Assembly: GCA_009746045.1 (NCBI GenBank)
Contig: RPFO01001526.1
Location: forward strand, 1-33,817
DNA from: Mesostigma viride
Lineage: Eukaryota > Streptophyta > Mesostigmatophyceae > Mesostigmatales > Mesostigmataceae
Length of the DNA stretch: 33,817 bases
Direction: 5' to 3'
Made by a program: the position numbers and the translations under genes. Of the stretch, positions 1 through 7,874 are shown one piece after another. The notes below the pieces were generated by a model. It worked only from the letters and a program-made list of their open reading frames with translations, ran no database searches and had not been told where the DNA came from. Numbering within the stretch: position 1 is the first letter of the stretch; every line of letters starts with the position of its first letter.

Positions 1-190
1 AATATGCCCAATATGCCTGACAAGTCTAGCACTTACTAATCTAGATAAAGTTCGGGTAGTCCGTAGTTAAGTCAGAACAACCTACAACGCCAGTATGACT
101 GCGTAGAGCTCATGTTTGGCTACAACTTTGCCACTAGAATCACCTTGATCTGAGCTCTAGGTAGAAAGTTATGAGTCTTTTCATATATAT

Positions 191-937
191 TAAAAATATA
201 ATTACTTACAGCAGAGTGAAATCACTCAAACCAAAGCAAACGCCCAGCTATAAACCTATATACAGAGCCATGTCAAAGCTCTATACTACGATAAGACCAA
301 TGGAAACGCCTAACGGGAGGAACCTAATAGCCCTGCTGCACCGCAAAATCAGCCCGCGTACGGCGGAGCATGATGTCCGCCATGGCCCGAGTCAGCGCCA
401 CCGACAAGCGCTGACGCCAATATGACGTCCAGGTCCGCGCCGACCATGGGCCCGCTGGCCCTCCAGGTCCAGCCGGTCCTCCCGGAGCCGGCAACACTCC
501 TTGAAGAAGGCGGAGGTCAGGGGCCCCATGGCCCCAAACTCCTCCAGGACAAAGGGCACCACACGATGGTGCCCGACGTCGCCGTAGGCCAGGAGCTTGG
601 CCCGCTCCGCCCGGTCCGCCGTGTAACCTGCCGTGAGGGAGGCCCCAGCCACGTGGCTAAGAGCCAAGGGCCGCGCCACCGAAACGTCAATAAGCAGATG
701 CCGGCCACCCCCCTCAAAGTCCAGCACCACGATGTCAGGCCGGTGGTTGGGGGAATAGAAGGCAGCGCCATCCGCATCCTCGGACCGGATGTTCGCGTGG
801 GGAAAACCGACCGAATCATGGCGAGCACCACCGTCAGGAGGACAGTGTGCAAATACAAATACCAATTCTGATTCTGTTGGCCCCCCATGCAGGCAAGGTA
901 GTGAGTCCCCGTGGGATCCAGCGGCTGCCCACAGCTG
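191..937 (-). mobile_element. 5'-truncated non-LTR (LINE-type) retrotransposon inside the LTR
   Basis: This 747-bp insertion interrupts the left LTR and is absent from the right LTR. It is flanked by a perfect 14-bp duplication, CTTTTCATATATAT, at 177-190 and 938-951, the variable-length duplication expected of target-primed reverse transcription. The minus strand carries decayed coding sequence for a LINE C-terminus. Its 3' end is AT-rich and lies at 191. The 5' end is truncated at 937. Confidence 0.8.
392..937 (-). pseudogene. LINE ORF C-terminal fragment, restriction-like endonuclease region
   Basis: One minus-strand frame contains CGQPLDPTGTHYLACMGG near the truncated end, the Cys/His-rich signature (C...LDPxGxHxLxC) common at the C-termini of algal and protist LINE polyproteins. 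A second frame then carries RPDIVVLDF followed by LLIDVSV, resembling the PD...(D/E)xK core of restriction-like endonucleases, with a helical tail after it. The two parts lie in different frames, so at least one frameshift separates them between roughly 790 and 880. With the 5' truncation this is a dead copy. The family assignment is by motif recognition only. Confidence 0.6.
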
Positions 938-1368
938 CTTTTCATATATATGTGCCTGATCACTATACGGCACTGTAGTACAATCCATGTCGTGTCATGT
1001 GGCGCATGGCCCATATAGGACAGGCGCCAATAATTCAATTCGTGGCACCTGGACCGTCAGCTAGGCGTACCTAATTCTGTCTGCCATGGTACAACCATGA
1101 TTTGCCAGCAGGCAGCATCTAGCACTGGTTAAGTGTTGCCTAGCTGTCATGTTAAGTTAATTATGTTGTGGTCCTGCCGACCAGCCATATAGGTGGTGGC
1201 TGGGCTACACGCCAGACATCTTTTCTGACCACCACTATTCTAGAAAATGGCACCTTTCAGCCATGGTGGTTGACAAAATATTTCCATCATGACAAAGTCG
1301 TAAATGAGGTCATCATTATTAATGTAATATCAACAACCTCCCATGGTCACAGCATGACATTTTTGACA

Positions 1369-1384
1369 TGGCATCGGAATGAGG
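1369..1384 (+). promoter_or_regulatory. Putative primer-binding site of the LTR element
   Basis: TGGCATCGGAATGAGG directly follows the terminal CA of the left LTR. It begins with TGG, complementary to a tRNA 3' CCA end, and resembles the TGGTATC... sites that pair with initiator Met tRNA. The tRNA was not identified. Confidence 0.5.
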
Positions 1385-2838
1385 GGGGTTGTGATCTTTC
1401 CAAATCGGGCAAATTTTTGCCTGGGCAGCATTTCGGCAAGAACTTTCGGAATTCTAATCCGTTGGTGCCACTCAACATGTCCACGGAATCAGCATCAAAT
1501 TGCGCATCTATTGAACCAAGTCCGGCGTCATTCCGTGGAGTATTGCGTCGGCTACGAATTTTCTTGCGGCAGGCCCTGTTTGCTCCGAATTTCGACCTTA
1601 AACGACCTCTTGCATGAGCTTCACTAAACATTCAGATTTCTACATTGTCGGCACTTGGGCGCAGCGGTTCACGCTTTATTTTATTACCCTGGGTGACTAC
1701 CGGTTGCCAGCCGTGACCAGCCTTGCAAAGCCCAAGACCCCTTTGTTCTTCTGAGAATACAACGAGCTTGATGGCGCCTATATAAAGCGACCACAAATGT
1801 TTTAAACGGTGGGCCACCTTCCAGGCGACATGGGGTTTCTTTTTCCTAGTTCCAGCCAAGCATTATTCAGATTTTTTGCCAGTCGCCATGGTTTGGAAGC
1901 ACCATCGTACATGAGCAGCTATGCACGGACCACTACAACGGCATCAACTACAATGCTCCATCCCACGTCGGTGCGGGGAAATCTTGCAGCATCCACCTGG
2001 TTCTCCTCTCGCACCCTTGGCTTTTCTTCAATGGGAAACAGCTCGTTTAAATGCCGCTCGCCAGCCGCAGCAGCCGTCATTAGTTAAGTGGCCAGTGACA
2101 GCCAACTGCCGCACGCAGCCGTAGTGCAGTACCCAGCACGCGCCATACAGCATGATAGGATATAGTAGCAGCAGTCAGCCACACACCACAGCCTGACTCG
2201 CTTGTGGTAGTTGTTGCAACCAGCTGCAGATACCTACCAGCACCCCATCAGCATGGCAGCACACAGTCGCAGCAGCCAGCAACACACAGCAGCCTGATCA
2301 GCTCTTAGTAGTAGTTGCAGCCAGCTGCACGTACCTGCCAGCCAAATCGCCACTTCAGACCAGCATCAATGCCACCAGCCAGCAGTACGCAGCCGTCTAG
2401 TCAGCGGTTAGTAGTCACTGCAGCTAGGTGCCTGTAGCTGCTCACACCCACTGCGGTCGTCGCCAGCTCCTGATAAATGATTCCAGAGCGACTCCTGCCA
2501 TTACCAGCTTTTACGTCCACGATTTCTGCTGATTATTACTCCAAGGGGGGCACCCTTCCAGGGGCATCTACACACGGGGCCGAGCTGGATCCAGTCCTTG
2601 TTTTTTCCCAGTATTTCTACGTGACCTGGGGCACCCTGTTCTTCACCTGGCGCACTCCCAGGGCCACTTGGGGGCCATGTGACCCTTAGCTCCAACTGCT
2701 ACTCTTGCCTATTTCTCCTTTCAGCATGACCGGGTTAGCCGTGTAAGGGGGGGAGAGCTTGGGTTTCTTTATACCCGACTACCCTCACTATCCATGTGTT
2801 ACTTGCCAGGGGGGGTGAGCTTGTATACGGCATTTGGT
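1385..2838 (+). other. Internal region of the non-autonomous LTR element, no recognisable gene
   Basis: About 1.45 kb between the primer-binding site and the polypurine run. Short open frames occur on both strands (the largest start inside the LTR and run to about 1617-1631), but none shows gag, protease, integrase or RT motifs. The segment 2164-2460 is a degenerate CAGC-rich tandem repeat. Confidence 0.55.
2164..2460. repeat. Degenerate CAGC-rich tandem repeat, three units of about 100-115 bp
   Basis: Three diverged units each run from a CAGCAG(T/C)CAGC block through a GTAGTTG-type block to CAGCTGCA.GTACCTGCC-like ends. They begin near 2168, 2271 and 2375. The spacing is uneven and many substitutions are present, so this is an old tandem duplication inside the LTR element. 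Confidence 0.5.
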
Positions 2839-2848
2839 GCAAGGGGCA
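2839..2848 (+). promoter_or_regulatory. Short polypurine-like tract before the right LTR
   Basis: GCAAGGGGCA immediately precedes the TG of the right LTR, the position where plus-strand synthesis is primed. It is short. A second G-run (CCAGGGGGGGTGAGC) lies about 30 bp upstream. Confidence 0.4.
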
Positions 2849-3463
2849 TGTCAGGAATATGCCCCAATATGCCTGACAAGTCTAGCACTTACTAATCTAG
2901 ATAAAGTTCGGGTAGTCCGTAGTTAAGTCAGAACAACCTACAACGCCAGTATGACTGCGTAGAGCTCATGTTTGGCTACAACTTTGCCACTAGAATCACC
3001 TTGATCTGAGCTCTAGGTAGAAAGTTATGAGTCTTTTCATATATATGTGCCTGGTCACTATACGGCACTGTAGTACAATCCATGTCGTGTCATGTGGCGC
3101 ATGGCCCATATAGGACAGGCGCCAATAATTCAATTCGTGGCACCTGGACCGTCAGCTAGGCGTACCTAATTCTGTCTGCCATGGTACAACCATGATTTGC
3201 CAGCAGGCAGCATCTAGCACTGGTTAAGTGTTGCCTAGCTGTCATGTTAAGTTAATTATGTTGTGGTCCTGCCGACCAGCCATATAGGTGGTGGCTGGGC
3301 TACACGCCAGACATCTTTTCTGACCACCACTATTCTAGAAAATGGCACCTTTCAGCCATGGTGGTTGACAAAATATTTCCATCATGACAAAGTCGTAAAT
3401 GAGGTCATCATTATTAATGTAATATCAACAACCTCCCATGGTCACAGCATGACATTTTTGACA
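2849..3463 (+). repeat. Right LTR, complete (615 bp)
   Basis: A continuous copy of the LTR without the LINE insertion, TGTCAGG...TTTTGACA. It abuts the first unit of the 73-bp minisatellite at 3464, so the element inserted in or at the edge of that array. Confidence 0.88.
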
Positions 3464-4371
3464 CATAGCATGGGGCACCTGCATGCGATATCACATGAGG
3501 CACACACAGCATAGGGAGAGGCGTATACAGCGGCGGCATAGCATGGGGCACCTGCATGCGATACCACATGAGGCACACACAGCATAGGGAGAGGCGTATA
3601 CAGCGGCGGCATAGCATGGGGCACCTGCATGCGATACCACATGAGGCACACACAGCATAGGGAGAGGCGTATACAGCGGCGGCATAGCATGGGGCACCTG
3701 CATGCGATATCACATTAGGCACACACAGCATAGGGAGAGGCGTATACAGCGGCGGCATAGCATGGGGCACCTGCATGCGATATCACATGAGGCACACACA
3801 GCATAGGGAGAGGCGTATACAGCGGCGGCATAGCATGGGGCACCTGCATGCGATATCACATGAGGCACACACAGCATAGGGAGAGGCGTATACAGCGGCG
3901 GCATAGTATGGGGCACCTGCATGCGATACCACATGAGGCACACACAGCATAGGGAGAGGCGTATACAGCGGCGGCATAGCATGGGGCACCTGCATGCGAT
4001 ATCACATGAGGCACACACAGCATATGGAGAGGCGTATACAGCGGTGGCATAGCATGGGGCACCTGCATGCGATATCACATGAGGCACACTCAGCACATGG
4101 AGAGGCGTATACAGCGGTGGCATAGCATGGGGCACTTGCATGCGATATCACATGAGGCACACACAGCATATGGAGAGGCGTATACAGCGGCGGCATAGCA
4201 TGGGGCACCTGCATGCGATCAGTCACATGAGGCACACACAGCACATGGAGAGGCGTATACAGCGGCGGCATAGCATGGGGCACCTGCATGTGATATCACA
4301 TGAGGCACACACAGCATATGGAGAGGCGTATACAGCGGCGGCATGGCATGGGGCACCTGCATGCGATATCA
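3464..4371. repeat. 73-bp minisatellite, about 12.4 units
   Basis: Units begin CATAGCATGGGGCACCTGCA at 3464, 3537, 3610, 3683, 3756, 3829, 3902, 3975, 4048, 4121, 4194, 4269 and a partial at 4342. One unit is 75 bp because GATATCAC became GATCAGTCAC. Divergence is a few substitutions per unit and rises towards the right (CATAGGGAG becomes CATATGGAG or CACATGGAG). There are no unique spacers, so this is not a CRISPR array. Open frames on both strands reflect the absence of stops in the unit, not a gene. Confidence 0.93.
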
Positions 4372-4400
4372 TCAGATGGTGTGAGATAGCGAGAGACCAT

Positions 4401-4645
4401 GTGGGGTGGGGTGGGGTGGGGTGGGGTGGGGTGGGGTGGGGTGGGGTGGGGTGGGGTGGGGTGGGGTGGGGTGGGGTGGGGTGGGGTGGGGTGGGGGGGT
4501 GGGGTGGGGTGGGGTGGGTGGGGTGGGGTGGGGTGGGGTGGGGTGGGGTGGGGTGGGGTGGGGTGGGGTGGGGTGGGGTGGGGTGGGGTGGGTGGGGGGG
4601 TGGGGTGGGGTGGGGTGGGGTGGGTGGGTCGGGTGGGGTGGGGTG
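4401..4645. repeat. (TGGGG)n pentanucleotide array
   Basis: An almost pure GTGGG/TGGGG tandem of about 48 units, broken by a few G-run length changes near 4491, 4519 and 4592. Every unit has a run of four G, so the plus strand has strong G-quadruplex potential. The motif is not a known green-algal telomere repeat. Confidence 0.93.
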
Positions 4646-4900
4646 GGGTCCGGTGGGGTCCGGTGGGGTCCGGTGGGGTCCGGTGGGGTCCGGTGGGGTC
4701 CGGTGGGGTCCGGTAAGGTCCGGTGGGGTCCGGTGGGGTCCGGTGGGGTCCGGTGGGGTCCGGTGGGGTCCGGTGGGGTCCGGTGGGGTCCGGTGGGGTC
4801 CGGTGGGGTCCGGTGGGGTCCGGTGGGGTGGGGTCCGGTGGGGTCCGGTGGGGTCCGGTGGGGTCCGGTGGGGTGGGGTCCGGTGGGGGGGGTCCGGTGA
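4646..4900. repeat. (GGGGTCCGGT)n decanucleotide array
   Basis: About 24 units of a 10-mer that reads as two pentamers with one changed to CCGGT. It follows seamlessly from the pentamer array and reverts to pure pentamers at about 4826 and 4871. This suggests one mutated pentamer pair was amplified as a higher-order unit. Confidence 0.9.
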
Positions 4901-5538
4901 GGTGAGGGGGGGGCTGGGGGGAAGGGCGGAGAAGGGTCTGGGTGGGGGGGGATGAGCCAGAAATGAGTTTTCTTATATTGATATTTGCCTTTGCACCCTC
5001 TGTTGCAGCTGATTGGGTTCCTTACCCATCTCTGAAGAACGTTGGTGTTTTCTCAAGTATATCCCTCTTGCATCCGAACACCAACACGCCACGCCACCGC
5101 TGACCTGAGCTGAACTGAACTCGGCTGAAAAGCTCTTTTCCCCAACTTCCTCCCCTCAAGGCCTAGGTATGTCCCAACAAATCCTGTTGGAGTGTAACTG
5201 GGGTCAGCCGCATCACTGCACGCTGCCTTGCTGGTGTTTAGTTAATGCTACTATCATCTCCTCCAACGCTGACACTCAGGAGCTTGTTCAAAAATAGGTC
5301 AATGACGCTGTTGTTGGTGTAAATTGTATGGATCCACTTTGGGGTTCATCACATTGATGTCGTTGCTGCATGGTTCATGACTAATGACATCTTCCCTCTG
5401 CTTCCCCATCCCGACCACGCAGGAACATACCCCAAGAGGTCCATGAGACTAATAATTATGAGTCTGATAACTATGTCTAGTCTATACGCATGGATGTGCA
5501 CTGTCCCGTTAATCAATGTCTCCCCCTTGGATGGACAG
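4901..5538 (+). other. Non-repetitive stretch upstream of the first recognised exon
   Basis: The G-rich tail ends near 4950. The remaining 590 bp contain acceptor-like sites (CTCTGTTGCAG ending at 5008, CGACCACGCAG near 5422) but no coding stretch I could connect to the cyclase gene. The missing N-terminal part of the binding domain and the signal peptide should lie upstream of 5539, here or outside the window. Confidence 0.4.
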
Positions 5539-6046
5539 GCATGTGTTCCAAGACATCCAAGTCACCGTCCTGAGCGAATACACCAACCTCCTCCAAGGGG
5601 GTCGGCGCGGCGACTACGCTGGCGTCATCAGCCTCGATGCACTCGCAGTTGAGCTGTCCGTCCCCCTGCAGATGGCACTGCGGGCCGTGTCTGCGTCCGG
5701 CCTGCCGCTCTACCTCGCGTACGGGAAATCCACCAACCTGACGACACAGGCCTTTCTGGATCAATACGGAGCGTGCTCGTTTGTGGGCGTGAGTCCTTTG
5801 GAGGCCGGGCGTGACATCGGGCGGTATGTCGTTGGGGAGTTGGGCCGGGAGCATATCCTGGGCAACAACGTGATCTCATTCCTCCCTTGGTCGTGGCACC
5901 TGATGGAAGGGTTGGTGGTGGGCGTGGTGGGGGATGACTACCGATTCGCGCCGCACATGTGGGACATCCCTTTGAAGGGGAGCCCGTTTGACCGCACGGG
6001 CGCGTGGCAGCTGTTCACCAACCCAGAGACGGGAGACACCGTGGAG
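5539..6046 (+). CDS. Exon 1 (first recognised): ligand-binding domain, N-terminal lobe part
   Basis: It encodes about 169 residues. The pattern GDYAGVISLDALAVE, then AVSASGLPLYLAYG, then CSFVGVSPLEAGRDIG follows type I periplasmic sugar-binding proteins (RbsB/Peripla_BP_4): 'gvDgiivs', 'agiPvv', 'fvg.d...aG'. The acceptor GGATGGACAG/G at 5538 gives phase 2, but another AG could be used. The donor GAG/GTGGGT at 6046 is phase 0. Past the donor the frame runs into C/T-rich low-complexity DNA, which supports ending the exon there. The first strands of the domain and the signal peptide are not in this exon. Confidence 0.72.
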
Positions 6047-7842
6047 GTGGGTTCCATGCAGGATGATTTCACTTTCTTTCCCCCTTTCCCCTTTCCCCCT
6101 CTCGCCCTTTCCCTCTTTCCACCTTGATTTCCCCCTTTCGCCCTTTCCCTTTCCCCTTGCCCCCTTGCCCCCTTTCCCTCTTTCCCCCTTGCCCCCTTTC
6201 CCCCTCTCGCCCTTTCCCTCTTTCCACCTTAATTTCCCCCTTTCGCCCTTTCCCCTTTCCCCCTTTCCCCTTTCCCTCTTTCCCCCTTTCCCCTTGCCCC
6301 CTTGCCCCCTTTCCCCCTTTCCCCCTTTCCCCTTTCCCCCTTTCCCCTTTCCCCTTTCCCCTTTCCCCGTTCCCCTTTCCCCCTTTCCCCCTTTCCCCCT
6401 TGCCCCCTTGCCCGCTGGCCCCTTGCCCCCTTGCCCCCTTGCCCCCTTGCCCCTTGCCCCCTTGCCCCCTTGCCCCCTTGCCCCCTTGCCCCTTGCCCCC
6501 TTGCCCCCTTGCCCCTTGCCCCTTGCCCCTTGCCCCCTTGCCCCTTGCCCCCTTGCCCCCTTGCCCCCTTGCCCGCTGGCCCCCTTGCCCCCTTGCCCCC
6601 TTGCCCCCTTGCCCCCTTGCCCCTTGCCCCTTGCCCCCTTGCCCGCTGGCCCCTTGCCCCCTTGCCCCCTTGCCCCTGGCCCCCTTGCCCCCTTTCCCCT
6701 TTCCCCCTTTCCCCTTTCCCCTTTCCCCCTTTCCCCCTTTCCCCCTTGCCCCCTTGCCCCCTTGCCCCCTTGCCCCCTTGCCCCCTTGCCCCTTGCCCCT
6801 TGCCCCCTTGCCCCTTGCCCCCTTGCCCCCTTGCCCCCTTGCCCCCTTGCCCCCTTTGCCCCCTTGCCCCCTTGCCCCCTTTCCCCCTTTCCCCCTTTCC
6901 CCCTTGCCCCCTTGCCCCCTTGCCCCCTTGCCCCTTGCCCGCTGGCCCCCTTGCCCCCTGGCCCCTGGCCCCTGGCCCCCTGGCCCCTTTGCCCCCTTGC
7001 CCCCTTGCCCCTTGCCCCCTTGCCCCTTGCCCCCTTGCCCCCTTGCCCCCTTGCCCCTTGCCCCTTGCCCCCGTGGAGGTGGTTCGCTTGCCCCCTTATA
7101 GTGTCCCACCACCACATCACCATATTTTCTCATGTGTGTTTTTTCTCCTTGGCACTAGAAGAGTGGCCTCCCATGCAAAAGAAGAGTCTCGATATAAAGT
7201 TATACTCTGTGTATGAGGCAGCTGTGTGATTGATCAGATTTGTTTAGCGTTGTTCTCATGCTTCTGGATGACCTCTTCATGGGGTGGCATATCGAAGCGT
7301 TCGCACTGTGTTGTATAGAATGTCACTTGTAATCATCATGCGCCGTGTCCCAACGATGTGCTGGCCAATCCATGGTGTGAGCTTCTCTACAAACAGATCA
7401 GCACCTGCGTGTTTGTTGCTTTTCATATGGGCAGATGTGGTTACTACATACCACCATGCAGTGGTGTTTGGTGGTGGCTGGCGTCCCCAACTGTGTGCGT
7501 GCATCGCCACGTGCGGAAACACATCATGACAGCTGCCCTATGCTCACCTAGAAGAGGATTTTATCTCTTCTCTCCCCCACCGCCGCCACGGCCCACAACC
7601 CAAGCCCCACAATCCTGCACATGCCCACCATATTTGCATGCCAATTTGTACCCCAGCTTATATCCCAAAGTTGGGTCAAGAGTTTCACCCTGTCAAGACC
7701 TTGTCATCACATCGCATGCTGCAAAAGGCAACAGACACACCCACCTGCATGCTCGCCCATGCACCCGCCCATTCATCCCCCTCCGGCAACCACACCCCAC
7801 GCAATGCCACCCACACAGCCAACCAACCAACCAACCAACCAG

Positions 7843-7874
<32 letters not shown>

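Larger units (their letters stand above)
1..1368 (+). repeat. Left LTR, interrupted by a LINE fragment
   Basis: Bases 1-190 and 952-1368 together match the right LTR at 2849-3463. The first 7 LTR bases are outside the window. The match stops at TTTTGACA (1361-1368), where the copies diverge, which fixes the LTR end. The 191-951 stretch is a later insertion with its target duplication. Confidence 0.88.
1..3463 (+). mobile_element. Non-autonomous LTR retrotransposon (left end 7 bases short)
   Basis: Two near-identical direct repeats (1-1368, interrupted, and 2849-3463) bracket about 1.48 kb with no recognisable gag or pol. The right LTR begins TGTCAGG and ends TTTTGACA, a 5-bp TGTCA/TGACA terminal inversion. 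A TGG-initiated primer-binding site follows the left LTR and a short purine run precedes the right LTR, so the element reads on the plus strand. Once the nested LINE is removed, I see only two differences between the LTRs (one C in a C-run near the start, one A/G), so the insertion is recent. The small internal region without pol is typical of non-autonomous elements moved by a relative. The left LTR starts about 7 bases before the window. Confidence 0.85.

Noticed and set aside
3414-4289. Repetitive Cys-rich proteins on the minus strand
   Set aside because: Produced by the 73-bp minisatellite; no start context, splice signals or conserved domain.
3464-4371. Possible CRISPR array
   Set aside because: Units are contiguous head-to-tail with no unique spacers, no cas genes, and the DNA is eukaryotic.
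4401-4645. Interstitial telomere
   Set aside because: TGGGG is not the TTTTAGGG or TTTAGGG type known in green algae, and the array grades into a decamer satellite.
4140-4955. Gly/Trp/Val-rich frames of 105-271 codons
   Set aside because: Translation of TGGGG and GGGGTCCGGT arrays only.
5876-7229. Long open frames on both strands (Gly/Lys/Arg-rich and Pro/Leu-rich)
   Set aside because: They lie in the C/T-rich low-complexity tract, are open in several frames at once and have no domain or non-repeat codon pattern.
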